From Byssochlamys sp. IMV 00236 (Eukaryota > Ascomycota > Eurotiomycetes > Eurotiales > Thermoascaceae): a DNA stretch of 64,000 bases. Every line of letters starts with the position of its first letter. Within the stretch, counting starts at the first letter, position 1. Under the pieces are notes generated by a model. The model was not told where the DNA came from, ran no database searches, and saw nothing but the letters and a program-made list of their open reading frames with translations. Below, in pieces: positions 34,852 to 47,589 of this stretch. The position numbers and the translations under genes were made by a program. The stretch covers positions 184,098 through 248,097 of the forward strand of contig MSJH02000637.1 in NCBI GenBank assembly GCA_001931875.2, read 5' to 3'.

Positions 34852-36818
34852 TGGAGATGCGGCTGCATTGGCTGTCTTTCTAGAGGTGCTTGATGAACTC
34901 CAAGTGTCTGTTATAAGAGGTGCCACTCCGTTTCAAGACCGGCCCCATTCTTTCAATGCGTCGAACTCCCTGGCGGTTGGTACGTTAGCTGTGCCAATTG
35001 CGAATAGCGCAAGTGGGCAAGTCGCCGCCATATATAAAACGAATCTGGAGAACGGAATGATAATCAAGGCCATTTGGCCATAGGGAGAGGTAAAATATAT
35101 CAGCCAGTGAGCTATCCAGCGACATAACCATAGCGATCCTGAACGGGGATCGCTCTACTTCCGCTGCAACCAAAATGCTACATGAACAGTGAGTCGTAGC
35201 ATATATCCCGTGTATGTAACTTTCAGGCCTGTCTTTGATTCGTTTGAGACGTATCTTGGAGAGAATCCAATGGATGCCGAGAAACTCTTACAGAATTGGA
35301 GGAAGATGAAGAGTAGAAGTGAAATGAAGTCGGAAGTCATTTTCTTTATTAATGATATTCGAATTCTTCTCCAGATCCTGGACAATTGCTTTTACTGCAC
35401 GGGCTGCCTTTGAGCTATTACTTATACGAACTTGCTTTTAAGTGAACGTTCTACATATAGATAGCCACCCACCCATACCCTAATCCCATCGGAACCGGTG
35501 GTTTACTCACAATTCAATCGGACATTCATTTACTTAGCCAGGCAAGGGTTACCTAGGTAGCCTTTGATTCTTCCCAGTGCTATACCATAGTCAAACGGTC
35601 ATTGAAAAATAACATAGTCATGGCTGAGCGATTTCGGCCGCGATATTCGACATTTGTCCTGCATTCTTTCCCTGAGAGGATAAAATGTTCAAGCGACTTT
35701 TGCGACACGGGACGGCTCGAGACGGGAACATCATCCCCCCTGGCGGCTGAGTTGTCGCAGTAGCAATTCCGTCGTGGTGGCGCCGTCAAAGTCAGATAAG
35801 TTAACGTTAATCTAGGCTGTCAATCGGCGATTTGTTTATGATTGGGAAATGTCCGAGATTGCGGTCCAGATTGTTCTGTCCTACATGGAGAAACGGTCGA
35901 AACAAACCAGGCCATACCCCAGAAAAAAACGTTCTGGACCTCAGGCTGGTTAGACATGTTGCATCCCTAGTGTATCCTTAGCCGAGAGACATTATTATTA
36001 TTGTTAGACTTGGCTGGACGCAGCTGGACGCAATAACCATCAGGGAGAATGGCCCAACCAACTCCCGCGGGGATCATTTATCTGATCTCCACCACTAAAA
36101 GAACATACCCAGTGCTCGCTTCGCGCACCTTATCTGAGCGCATTCCTTTCGATACATGTATGGAGTGCCACTAGAGTAGAGTGAGCCGAACAGCGCCAAC
36201 GCAGCGATGCCCCCACCAGACCCTGTTTCATGTTTTGACGATGATGTTTCATGTTTCCTCAACTGGCAGTCTCCATTGGGGTCTCGAACATGCCACAACC
36301 GTTGGACCACTCTCGTTCTACCGCCCTGTTTTATCCATTGCCATAATTGCGCCTAGACGGCTGTGGCTGGCATGCTATGTCAGGCACGCGGTATTTGCAG
36401 CCAGTGGGATGTCCCCTCGCCTGGGGATGCTATACAAAGAGCCCGAAAGTGGTGGCGCAATGTAACTCGGCGGCTGCGGTGAAAGGAGAATCCATGCGCA
36501 TTGAAAGACCAACACATACCCCCGATCGGATCCATCCATCCATCCATTCATTCATTCATTCATCCTTCCTTCCATTCATTCATACCTTTGCCAGGCAGGA
36601 CCGCTTTCATTCATTCGTCGTTCTTGCGTCCCCTTCCTATATGGGTGACTTGATACCTTGTGCGCAGCAGACTTGCCATTCAAATTGCTTTCCTTAGATC
36701 CCTTAATGATCTGGATGATCGGATCACGCTCCTTTTAGATCCATACATCATTTGTTTTATCAGCATTTTTTGTACCATCTTTACTAAAACACGGTTTTCA
36801 TCTGTGCCCTCCTCAAGG
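34852..36818. other. Intergenic region upstream of the GH16 gene
   Basis: This 2 kb region has no supported gene. It includes a TCCA/TTCA microsatellite near its right end and the GH16 promoter. Open frames in it overlap in several phases and carry no domain. Confidence 0.45.
36531..36583. repeat. TCCA/TTCA tetranucleotide repeat
   Basis: This imperfect run of TCCA, then TTCA and TTCC units lies about 240 bases upstream of the GH16 start, in the promoter or 5' UTR. Confidence 0.9.
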
Positions 36819-38677
36819 ATGCTATCGTCTTCCCCGTTTCCGAGCGTAGGCGCGCTCTTCCTTTCTTGCCTTGTGGCCTCGACGGTCGCTCATCCTTATG
36901 CTAAGCGTATCAGCAATGAATACAGCCTATCAAAAAGTGTTGATGGAAGCAATTTCTTCGATAATTTCGAATTCAGCGCCGGGGAGGATCCGACCCATGG
37001 CTTCGTCACCTACCTGACCCAGGAAGCCGCCCAGCAGCAGGGCCTGGTCAACATCACGTCCAGCGGGAGCGTCTACATGGGCGTGGATTCCCACACTATC
37101 CTTGACCCGACAAGTGGCCCCGGACGAAGCTCCGTTCGTGTGCAGAGCAAAAAGACCTACACCAATGGTCTTTTTGTGGTTGATATTCAGCATATGCCCG
37201 AAAGCGCCTGTGGAATCTGGCCCGCCTTTTGGTCAGTTGGAAGCAACTGGCCTTCAGGTGGTGAGATCGGTATGTGCCTAATTCGCCGTGTGTCAATGAG
37301 CCGCGTGCCTAATGAAGCATATAGATATCATTGAGGGTGTCAATATGGCGACCCAGAATGAGATGGTCCTGCACACTCAAGGAGACTGCAAGATCACCAA
37401 TACTGTGATGACGGGTGCGCTTACTGCAGACCAATGCTCGGTGGCCGATAGTACCTCTGGCTGTACGATCGAAGGTACTGAGGACAGCTTCGGAACCGGT
37501 TTTAACGATGTTCAGGGTGGAGTGTGAGTCAAAAGGCCGTTTTTTCTGTGACGCGTAGGTTACTGACTATGGATTCCTCAGGTATGCAATGGAATGGACC
37601 GACGACTTCATTAAGATCTGGTTTTTCCAGCGGAACGCCATTCCACAGAGTATTCAGGATGGAAAACCGGACACTTCTACTTTCGGAACCCCCATGGGTA
37701 ATTTTCAGGGCTCCTGCAACATGACGGAGGAGTTCTTGGCCCAGACATTCATCTTTGACACGACTTTCTGCGGTGATTGGGCAGGAAACGTCTTTGGCAG
37801 CACTCAATGCGTCATGAGTAACCCGGACAGTGCTCTTGAGAGCTGTGTTAACTACGTCGCCTTGAACCCTACCGCTTACACACAGGCCTACTGGGAGATC
37901 AACTCGATCAAGATCTACCAGGAGTCCACCGCTTCTGGCTCCTTGTCGGCGAGCGTGTCCCAAGCCAGCACAGCCACCGCGTCCGCGGCTACCACTGAGG
38001 TACCAGTTTCTGCTTCGAGCTCAGAGGCAAACCCTGTACCGGAAACTACGACTGCCACTCCTACTGTCGCAGTGACATCTCAGTCAACATCCGATGCAGC
38101 AGCTTCTTCCGACATTCCCGCCACCGGCTCAGAAGCTGCAAGCCCATCTACTGCTCCAGGAGCCCCCGTCACTCCTACCGTTCCTAGCTCGCTCACTGCT
38201 GCAATCTCCGCCACGCTCAGTGACGCTCCTGCAGCCCGTGAATCTACTACCACCGACTTCGTCACATCCTATACAACAATCTGTCCCTATGAAACTGGGA
38301 CCGCAGCTTCCGTTGCCGCACCTCCCTCATCTGCGACTTCACCTGCAGTCGTGGTCAGTGCAGAGCCGACGCTCAATGGCGCATCTTCGGCTGCCCCAAT
38401 GGGTGGAAATAATAGCAAGGCCCCAAGTCCATCTGGCCGAGTCCCTTTGGTCTCCTCAAGCCCGGTTGTATCGCCTTCTCCATCCTCTTTTTACAGTTCC
38501 AATAGCACATATCGTTCTTCGTCCGCCATCTTCGCATTCCAGCCATCGACGACGGCTGCATCACCAACGGAGCCTTCGACTAGTCCTTCAGCTGCTGTCT
38601 TCACGGGAGCTGCGAGCAAGCTAACTACCGGCTTCTCTGCTATTGCTGGGTCAATGGTCCTGGCTTTGATGATTTAA
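36819..38677 (+). CDS. GPI-anchored GH16 endo-beta-glucanase
   Basis: Three exons (36819-37269, 37325-37523, 37582-38677) encode 581 residues. A signal peptide (MLSSSPFPSVGALFLSCLVA) precedes a GH16 domain at about 35-340. The catalytic motif GGEIDIIEG has Glu149, Asp151 and Glu154, the ExDxxE form, and is assembled across the first splice site. A Ser/Thr/Ala/Pro-rich stalk of about 200 residues, likely heavily O-glycosylated, follows. The end is a hydrophobic segment (LTTGFSAIAGSMVLALMI) typical of a GPI-anchor signal. The fungal subfamily hydrolyses beta-1,3 and mixed beta-1,3/1,4 glucans and acts in cell-wall remodelling. The acting site is the cell surface. An open frame upstream in the same phase extends to 36660, but the ATG at 36819 starts the signal peptide. 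Confidence 0.92.
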
Positions 38678-39681
38678 GAACAAGTAGATCTCTTTGACCC
38701 TTTTGCCCTCATTTCCTTATAAATCAGTGGTTCTACGGATATACATATGGGTTTGCTTTGTCGCTTAGAGAGGAATTTCGATATACCCGCCTATGTCGAT
38801 GTTTGATCAGTGCGCAATATTGGGTTCACTGTATTTAGTTTCAAAAGACAGAGCCTGTGGCTTCATTTGGTTTTCTGCCACAGTATACATCAGTGAACGA
38901 CGTACCATTTTTAGCAGCCTCGAGTGAGGCTAGGGAACACCTTAACGGCGAAGCATTTGCTGTTTTGATTTTAGAACCAAGCGATCCCTAACTCACTAAC
39001 AGAGTACCGAGTTGGTTATCTGAACACAACCAGGCAGAAAGTCTCCACTTTTAGCACACTTTTCCTTGAAGGTTGAAGTACCTCTCGCAGGTTTGTGTCT
39101 TGCATGTTACTACTTCCGAAACTTGAACCGGATAAAGTCTGCTGGGGTGGTTTTTAGTGTCTAAGGGAGTTGTCACTATCATGCCGTCAAATATAATCTG
39201 ATAGCTACTCGTTGGCTCCAAAAAGGGAGTGTTGATAACAATAACTTGTGGAGTAATATTCTATCCTATGGAAGCTCTTAGGCAGATCATAACCGCTCGG
39301 GACATGATGACAAAACCTATATACATGGGGCCACTGTGCCGGAATACTATTCACTGTTTGTTCCTAAATGAATGTCTCCTGTGTCCTAGATTATCTATTT
39401 ATAAAGTTGCTTTCAAGACTACAACTGCTTGTTCCTATCATCTTTTACAATACCACTTAGTGGTTTTAGTTATTATTTTAGTTACAATGTGAGAATTCCA
39501 AAAGGTAATATTTTACAGAATTGATTCCAAATTCTGTAGAAACGCGAGACTAAATGAGTGACTTCAATTTAACACAACTTTATATAATATACCCATATCG
39601 GTGCCTTTCTCTTCTGTGATCATGGAGAGTTTCGAAGAAACCATACTCGCACTCTCATTATACCATACTTCTGAATATCAT
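38678..39681. other. Convergent intergenic region, moderately AT-rich
   Basis: This lies between the 3' ends of the GH16 gene and the small secreted-protein gene. One 87-codon frame (39229-39492, plus) shows no protein features. Nothing else is recognised. Confidence 0.45.
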
Positions 39682-40085
39682 TCATAACGCCCAGCAACTA
39701 CCAGAGACCTGAGTCTGAGGAGGCCCGACGTCAACGGTTTCCGCACCCACAGTGACGGTGTTGCTGCCATCGATGCCCTTGAAGGTGCATTTAGCGCCTC
39801 CAGCAGCAGACGAGATGTGGGAAATACTCAAGGGGTTGGCTATGAAAAAGCAGATGTGTCAATACGACGTCAACCCTTTGATAGACCTGCGAGTCTTGGA
39901 ATAAAGGGACCTGGAAACATACTGATAGCGACATTAGAGCCGTCTACAATAAATGACTGAGTGAAGGATGCTCCTGCAGCTCCGATGAAGGTGATCTCGG
40001 CGCTGAAGTGCTTCTTCTCCATAGGAGAAGCGCTAGACACCGCAGCAAGAACTGCGAGGATTGCACTGAAACCTGAGAAATGCAT
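39682..40085 (-). CDS. Small secreted protein (two-cysteine type)
   Basis: Two exons (39923-40085, 39682-39839) encode 106 residues. A signal peptide (MHFSGFSAILAVLAAVSSAS) precedes a beta-rich mature part of about 85 residues. Only two Cys remain, in KCTFKG and GSCW, so a single disulfide is likely. The segment VDVGPPQTQVSGSC is shared, as I recall, by a broad family of ascomycete small secreted proteins without known function. It could be a cell-surface or effector-like protein, but no activity can be assigned. The intron (39840-39922) keeps phase. Confidence 0.85.
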
Positions 40086-41340
40086 AGTTGTGGACTGAAT
40101 CGATGACTGACTGATTGGAATGATATCAAGATTGTTAGAATCTGAAGACTGTCTGATCATTTCCGAGAGACATGAAAGAGAGCAATTTATATACATCCCA
40201 GAGTTCATACCTGCTTAGACTAATTGGACGCCTAACTACTTCTAATTCACGAATAAAATATATGAAGAGACACAGCAGCTGAAAAACCCCTCAATGCGCC
40301 CTGCATACAAGGATTTGCGGCACCCATCGAGTGAGTTGTTTTGAACTCGTGATTCTTCTACGTTGTCTGGCGGATAAGCCGGAAAAGCCACCAGGGACGG
40401 AATACCATTCTATTTCAGCCGCAAGTACGAGACAGTTCTATACCGGCTTCCCGTGACAGGAGAAATTGACATCTCAAACTTCAACATTGTATGTCGTGTA
40501 AAGATGGCCTTTTTCTTACGTGAGAGTAATTGAAAGCGAATGCTTCGGATCCTGTTTCAGACGCGCAGCCTCCACAATACGCTAAGAGCGGCGCGCCTAA
40601 TGTAGAGCTTTAGCCTCTCTCTTAAGATACCTATTATACATATCCTATCCTTGAAGCTGAGAACGGGACTAAAATAGCCGCGTATCAGGGCAGGCAGAGG
40701 CGTACGACTTTATCACGTGGTAAGCTTACAGTCCCGGGATGGTCAAATACAAACTCCAGGTCAGACCCGCCACAAGTTCACGTCCAAGCAAATACCAAGC
40801 TTATATGCGATAGGCCAACATTACAGTTCCAAGACGAGTGGATTGAATCTCTTAAAAGTCTGTCGATTACTTTCTATAGTTATAACTGGAGCATGAATGC
40901 TTTTCATGGTCTATGTAAATGACAAATCAGGTCGGGACAACATCTATAAATGAGACAGCTGTTGTAGAATGGGTGGACATGAAGTTGTTATAATACTGAA
41001 ATTACAAAGTATTGACCACATATATGGAGATGACCTTCATACAACAAGATGTATCTGTCGTCCTGTCCCCGAAGTTGTAACCGAAAAGATCCCCGAATGT
41101 ATTGTGCATGTCGACTCGAGCAAGAGCAAGCTTCAGAGTCCACAAGTGGTGACGCCAACAACCAATAACTGTGTGCATATCACATACAGGAGTCCATTTA
41201 AATGGGTGATATATATACAGGGATTATAGACGATGACTGTTAAAGAGCTGTGCTGGATATTCCGTGACGGAAGGGCCTAGTCGACCATTTCCCGTTTGGA
41301 GGTGAAAAGCGATGGAAAAAGTTCAGCCGCAACAATTCCG
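40086..41340. other. Intergenic region at the left border of the metabolite cluster
   Basis: The 1.25 kb contains the promoter of the small secreted-protein gene and the 3' side of the NRPS-like gene. No gene is seen. Confidence 0.5.
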
Positions 41341-44300
41341 TCATACTGCCTGCCAGTGTTTCAACCAGGCATCAAGATAACGCCTCATAATCCCATCTTC
41401 CATGATGTTCGGACGGTGGGCTCGAAATGTGGTACTATCCTGTTCTGCCCTCTTCGTGACAAATGTCTTAGCCTCAAAGCCTGACTGTTGCGTACTTTGC
41501 CGATCAGGCCTTGCTGACTGACTATGCATTGCCTGATAGTAGGTAACGAGTTTCACGGCAGGATTTGTTGAAGTTTCCCCTCTCTTCTCACTTTCTTGTA
41601 ACATGGCTAACCACCTTTCGAATGGAACGGTCTCGAATGATATTCCCGAAAGGCGAATCTCTTTCAAAAGAGTAGACCAGCTGAAAGTATCTGGATTACA
41701 GAGATTGTAAACAGTCTCATCGGGCGATGTCTCTTTGCCATCCGTTGAATAGCCACTGTCACGACGAAATTTTGTCGGCGGCCATGGGGAGTGCACTCTT
41801 GCCAAATCAAGAATAACTGAGGCCAGAGTGTTGACCGGAAGCCATGAACATCTGGTCTCAAGTCTGGGAAGGACCCCCAGTGTTAACGCCGAGCGTATCA
41901 TCAACGGCAAGGCTTCTGAATCGTTCCAGATTCCCTGTTCCGAATCTCCCGAGATCTGACCGATACGCAACGAGTAAGCTCTTGCCCCAGCCTTACTGGC
42001 GTTGCTGATAATATGCTCTCCGACCAGCTTTGACTGCCCGTAGCCCATATTTAGAGCACTGTCAAAGTCTAACAACGTTTCTTCGATAGCTGTTGACGGG
42101 TTCCCGAGGGCAGTTGATATTGAGGAGCAATATAACGTAAGAGCTGGCCACGGCAAGTTCACTGATAGGGAGAACTGTATCAGATTGTGCAACCCTTGAA
42201 TATGAGGTTCAAACTCTCGCAAAGGAAGGTTGAAGTTCACTGGCCAGGAGGTATGGATTATGAGCGACACGATATCCCGCATCTTTCCTAGGATCTCCCG
42301 CTCTAGACCAAAATCTGGTTCATGAAGGGCAGTTGTGAGAGCGACAATCTTGCGTGCATGTTCCTGGGGTAAGACACCAAGGCCGCGATGGTGGAGGGCA
42401 GTGACAATTGCATCCATAGGATTTTTGCTTCGCGTGAAGCAGTATATGACAGAAACACTGTCATCTTGTAATAGCTGGGAGAGGATATGGGAACCCAATG
42501 AACCGGTCGCACCGGTGAGGATCTAAGGAAGGTTAGCGCAGTTGTATGTATGTACATACGCTTTCACCTTAGATTAACAACTTACCACCCCATTTTCTTC
42601 CGAAAGGGCACTTGAAGTGGACGCGTGATCCTCAAAGGTAGAGTACTTATCGACTAGTTCACGCATAGTGGAGGGGTTATCCTCAACAGACGAACCTTGA
42701 CCCGTTTGCAGGCCCAGAATATGTTCAGCCAGTCGATGTACATTCCCTGTTTCAAAAACGATATTGTGCCTAACCTCGGCAGGCCTAAGCTTGAAATGTT
42801 GCAAGATCAATCGTCTCAACTGCAATGCTTTCAGGCTGTCAATCCCTTGGTTAAAAAATGATGCCCCCGTCTCTTCGATATCGACACCTAGATTATTTCG
42901 ACAAAGTTCGAGTAAATGCAGCTCCGTGTCTTCAAAAGAAAGCTGTAATGAACCGCTTGAATGAGTCTCAACTTTCTCGTACATATTGTTGATCACATCA
43001 GCAAAATCCGCATATACTTTCGCTCGAATCAAAGACCCTTTGTCAGTTAAGGGGCATTGTATCAAAGGCGGTAATACGACAATCATGTCTCGCGAAATCT
43101 GCGAGAATTGCTCGGACCTAGCATTCGCCGTCTGGATAACGGGCCATATTTCGTCGATGAGGTCCTTCTCCGACATTTCTCCTGCATCCTCTGAACGGAA
43201 AACAAGAAGACCGGGAACGGCCTTGCTAACCCCTACAACAACCGCTTCCCTAACAAGAGGATGTTGCTTGATACATCCTTCGATCGGGAGGGGAAGTACC
43301 TTTTCCCCATTCACGAGCGTGATGCGATCGTCTAGTCGTGTGACGTACTTCCACCGATCAGGAAGCGTCGGATGTGGTGTGAAGATATCCCTCGAATGGT
43401 ACGAACCCGGGGGATCGTCTGCATTTGAAGTTGTCAGAGCAGGATGACCTTTCAGATATACGCACTCGAATAAGTTGTATCCGAGAGGTTTCATATAGAT
43501 GAACTTCTGAATATCAGGGAAAAAGCGCAGATAGTTCCACATTTTATCCCCAGCTGGTCGAGAGATAGACTCGGCAACTAGCCCAGCTTCTGTTCTGCGA
43601 GGTGTCAGTGACTAGATAAATGACCACAGTTGGGAGACTCACAGGCCAAATGCTCCTCCAAACCGTACACCTTCACCCACAAGCTTATCACCCAACTCGT
43701 CAGGGCAAGGGGCACCACCGTACGTAACTAGCTTGCACTTTTTTAGGACATCGATTGCGCTAGGTTCTTCGACAAGCAACTGAAGGACGTATGGGACAGC
43801 GCTGATGGATTCTGGCTGAGAGGACTTTAAAGCTGCAACGAGGGAACTCGTGGTGAGAGGCAAGGATGCATTCCACATGAAAGCAGTCTTGCGCATCCAC
43901 ATTGCTTGTAAGGCAGTTGACAAACCGTGCAGGTGATACCATGGCAGAGTGTTGAAGGATGTTAAGCCGGGACCCCTCAGTGGGTGCGTCATCAGAGCGC
44001 GATGTGTTAAGAAAAGTGGTTTTGGAGTTCCCGTAGAGCCAGATGAATGAAGAACGAGAGCCATTTCATCCGGGTCGCGAAGATTTGCGGTCATTGGATT
44101 CTCGGGAACAAGGAAGGGCGCTCCATGTGTTGTCCGAGGAAGCAGAGGTTGTGCAGTAACATCTTTCAGTTCTAAGATCTGAAGTATGGTGGAGCGAATG
44201 TTAAGTGTCGGTCCGTAAAGGATCGTGCTACACCCCGTGGCTTCCAACAGTGACACACATGCAGCTGCAGAAAGGCGTGGCGAGAGCATCATGACAGTAT

Positions 44301-44719
44301 AACCCAACCTGCTTAGAGCGAAGAACATGATAACCATGTCCATATCGGAAAGACTCAATAATGCAATGACTGATTTTCGACCCTAATTTGTTCATGTTAG
44401 CCAATAGTAAAAACCGTGCGTTCTAGACAAATGTATCTAAAGTCTGGGAGGTAAGTACCGGTCTTCTAAACCCATGAACTTCCAGTTGGGCCACTCCATT
44501 TGAAATAAACTCATCCAGATCCTTCCCCGTGAATAGATCGTACACTATATCGTTACCTTCGATTTTTGGATATGCAAGTATAGGTACTTGCTCCTCATCT
44601 GATGCTCGGAGTCGTATCAAGTCGTCCAGCACTTCTAGCTGACCAAAGCGGGAGATAAGTTTTGTTTTGGTAAGGTCTTCATCGCTATTCTCTGATTTTA
44701 TTTCTTCCATAGAAGCCAT
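41341..44719 (-). CDS. NRPS-like enzyme, adenylation-thiolation-reductase (aryl acid reductase type)
   Basis: Four exons (44459-44719, 43643-44382, 42586-43594, 41341-42522) encode 1063 residues. The adenylation domain has the A3 loop SSGSTGTPK at about 200-208, an AVPYVLQLL segment and FGLTEAG. The thiolation domain has FFNQGIDSLKALQL with the phosphopantetheine Ser at about 587. The reductase domain opens with ILTGATGSLGSHILSQL at 671 and has YGQSK with Tyr831 and Lys835, the short-chain dehydrogenase pair. There is no condensation domain. Such A-T-R proteins adenylate a carboxylic acid, load it on the carrier and release it by NADPH reduction, usually as an aldehyde. The nearby dehydroshikimate dehydratase suggests an aryl acid such as protocatechuate or its methyl ether. 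The donor of intron 1 is GTACTT. Confidence 0.9.
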
Positions 44720-46467
44720 GTTGAAAGAAGTCTTGGCGTAAGCTGAAAAAGCGAGGTTCTTTCAGCAGAGAGAGCGAGTAAAAGCAATACATTGACTGTC
44801 TTTAAATAGGTCTCCTGCGAACTAAAATACCACATACCACTGTTTTTAAGGTCGCCAGCAGGAAATAACGTGATGACCGTGTGCGGCCTCTCTATCCTGT
44901 TAGTTTTGCACTTGAAAGAATCTACATCTTCCATGCCCCCAAGCGCAAAAGAGTATCTACCTGCACGGTGAGATGCATGCGGAGATAGGGCTGTGAAGGA
45001 TAACCTACCCCGCTAAGAGAGCCAGAGATCTGCGCTAATATAAACCTCCTTGTACACCTTATGGCAACGAACGTTCTAGGTGGCCTTGGCATGCTCGAGG
45101 TTAGACTGACCGTCAGGGCCGGTTTCTTCTGCCGGTGTTACAATAGTTGCACTTTTCTGCTAACAGTAATCACTCCAGATTTCACGGTGTTATTCGGGAA
45201 GTGTCGAGTCTCAGCCGCCGTGGAGCGCGCAGACTATGAATCCATTTGCAGCTTCCTCCGCTACGTATTGCTCTCACAAAAGCTAGAGCCTGATACATCC
45301 TGCATTTATTGTACAGTACTTATCGCAACGGTATGGGAACGGTGCCACCGATTTCGGCATTGCAGAACAACTCCGGTGACTCTTGGATTGGGTGGAAACC
45401 CATAGATTGAATCTCACTGCTTGAATTATGAGGACTACCGGTGTTACGTGATTCCGTTATCTCAACTGTGTGAGCATGATCTGTACACCGAAGGGGGCCC
45501 AGGACAGAGGACAAATGCTCTTGTAACAACTACGAGACCACTTACACGCATCAAGGCGGACTGCAAACGCTGCCTTTACCCCCGGGACGGTAGAATGAAA
45601 CGAACGGAAACTGCGCCATGGTAAGGCGATATTACAAAAATGTCCTTGCAGTGAGGTGCGGAACACGAGTTCAAAGCGTTCACGAGTCGGAGGACGATGA
45701 TACACCGAGTGATAGTATCAGCGGAGCAATGTAGCATCGGAGGTGAGTCTTGCAACGTCCAAATGTTACGCATCGGCCATGGTATTGTCCGATTTGTTTA
45801 CCTGATTGCAATTGCTCTCGGGGATCATTAATCCTGATTGGATGAGCGGGTGCAAAAAGTGGAAACAGGATCTGACCTGAAATATTATTTCCAGCTGAAC
45901 AAGATGTTTTCTACACGAAGACAGTGGGCGTTTGTCTCAGCCTGCAGAATGGAGCGCTTTCAGATATGTTGGGGACTTCAGGTCGGAATAGACTATTGCA
46001 GCCTAGATGCAGGGTCCAAGATAAAGAATGTGACACGTCCCGACCGACTGGTTCGAACTATCGATTCAACGCTCCACTCTCACTATCTCCATATGAACAA
46101 GTGTAACCCGTTTTAGTCGAATTCCGATCTCGGAACGCCACAAGATCTCCCCGGCGAGCCTCATGTGTGGCGAAGCTGGATCGATATGTCGTTCCGAATC
46201 TATCTCATTCATTCCTGCATTCCTGCGACTGGCCCCTCAAAGAGACTAGATGCTGGTAGATCTCCGTAATAATAGAAGAGCGTGGGTCGTCTTTGTAGAG
46301 CTATCATGCGCTGGGAACGGGAATCTCACTTGATTATTGAGACGTCGATTTACACTGGCATCGGAGACTACGGCTGAAAAGAGAAAAAATAAATAGAAAA
46401 ATAATAATAAAAAGAAAGATAGCTACTATTCAAGGTTTCTACTGAGGATACTGTCTGTGTTCTGGTA
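44720..46467. other. Intergenic region within the cluster
   Basis: This 1.75 kb holds the NRPS-like promoter and the 3' side of the dehydratase gene. A decamer CCGGTGTTAC occurs at 45132 and 45438. I find no gene in it; a cluster regulator is not visible here. Confidence 0.5.
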
Positions 46468-47589
46468 CTATGGACATTTGCGGAGGCTTGTCTCTTCAAG
46501 CGACTTGATCGTTTTATCCCAAGAGCTCGCAGCTCGCGCAGCGTGCTCTGAAGGAACCATAGGACTATCATCTCTGGTGGTTCTCGAGAATATCTCCATG
46601 CTTACCCAGCCACTGAAACCGATACCAGATGTCACAGCTCGAGCAATCTCAAGTATCGGAAGATAACCACCTCTGTCTTCCTCAAAGGGAAAGAGCCTGG
46701 AATTTCGCGACCAGCCTAACAAAGTTGGTTGGTTTGGGATGTGGAGAAATGCAGCAGACGGATCGACCCGCTCCCCGTCGGCTAACTGGATGCAGAAGAC
46801 ACGATCTGGATCAACATCGCTCATGAGTCGTTGTAATGATTGTTGGAGCATTTGGTCCGCTTCTTCCGATGAGCGACCTGAAACTGTCGTTGGGTCCGCC
46901 CAGACACCGGCAGCGATGTTGAACGTGTCGAAGCAGATGCCAAAGTTCTTTCGATTAACCCGCTGGACAATATCCCAGGACTCTTCCCATCTATTCACAT
47001 GCGTGCCCCATGCCAACGCCTCGTACGCGAGGCGTACCGGATGCGCAATTTCGGCGGCAAGGGTTAGGTCTTCGACCAGACGCTCTTTATCCCCAGCTGC
47101 TTCATCTTTCCCCAAGAAAGAGGACGGAATCAGTATGAAGACGTCATTTCCCAGAATCGTGGCTAGTTTTGTCCAATGTTGTAGCTCCTTTATTCTTCTG
47201 GCTTGTTCATCCTTGCAGAGAAGTCCTTCGTAATTTCGAAAAGGCTGAAGGCTGACTATCTGAAGGCCACGCTGCTCACACATATTTTTGATTTGGAAAG
47301 CGGCCTTTATGTCATAATAGTCTGTCGTATTGTTATCCTGCTGCGATGTGTCGACTGGCGTCCTGCTGTCGCGGCGTTGCAGTTCTTTCGCGACTTGGTG
47401 TAAATCATCATAGAATAGCTCGATTCCAGAAAAACCGTTGGTCGAAATGACGTCCAGTTTCTTCTTTAATGGATGTATATCTGGAGCTCCAACACTGATA
47501 GTTGCTATCGCCGGCCGAAAAGATGTGTGCACCTCGGGCTCTGATGGTGGTGGGCTGGGCAGAGAAGCTTGCCCGTCGAATGATGACAT
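46468..47589 (-). CDS. 3-Dehydroshikimate dehydratase
   Basis: This is an intronless gene of 373 residues with a TIM-barrel of the AP-endonuclease-2/sugar-isomerase superfamily. It closely follows the QutC/Qa-4 pattern: SGIELFYDDL near 54-63, RLAYEALAWGTHVNRWEESW near 186-205, VQRVNRKNFGICFDTFNIA near 208-226 and GWVSMEIF near 327. Glu190, Asp221, Gln268 and Glu332 are likely metal ligands. The enzyme dehydrates 3-dehydroshikimate to protocatechuate. In quinate catabolism this gene sits with other qut/qa genes, none of which is near here. Instead it is divergent from an O-methyltransferase and close to an NRPS-like reductase, which suggests a biosynthetic role. No targeting sequence is seen, so it is likely cytosolic. 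It lies 655 bases from its divergent neighbour. Confidence 0.9.
   Translation of the reverse strand: MSSFDGQASLPSPPPSEPEVHTSFRPAIATISVGAPDIHPLKKKLDVISTNGFSGIELFYDDLHQVAKELQRRDSRTPVDTSQQDNNTTDYYDIKAAFQIKNMCEQRGLQIVSLQPFRNYEGLLCKDEQARRIKELQHWTKLATILGNDVFILIPSSFLGKDEAAGDKERLVEDLTLAAEIAHPVRLAYEALAWGTHVNRWEESWDIVQRVNRKNFGICFDTFNIAAGVWADPTTVSGRSSEEADQMLQQSLQRLMSDVDPDRVFCIQLADGERVDPSAAFLHIPNQPTLLGWSRNSRLFPFEEDRGGYLPILEIARAVTSGIGFSGWVSMEIFSRTTRDDSPMVPSEHAARAASSWDKTIKSLEETSLRKCP

Noticed and set aside
45132..45447. CCGGTGTTAC decamer present twice in the NRPS-like promoter
   Set aside because: Two copies of a decamer within about 2 kb are expected by chance when any decamer is allowed; no third copy supports it.
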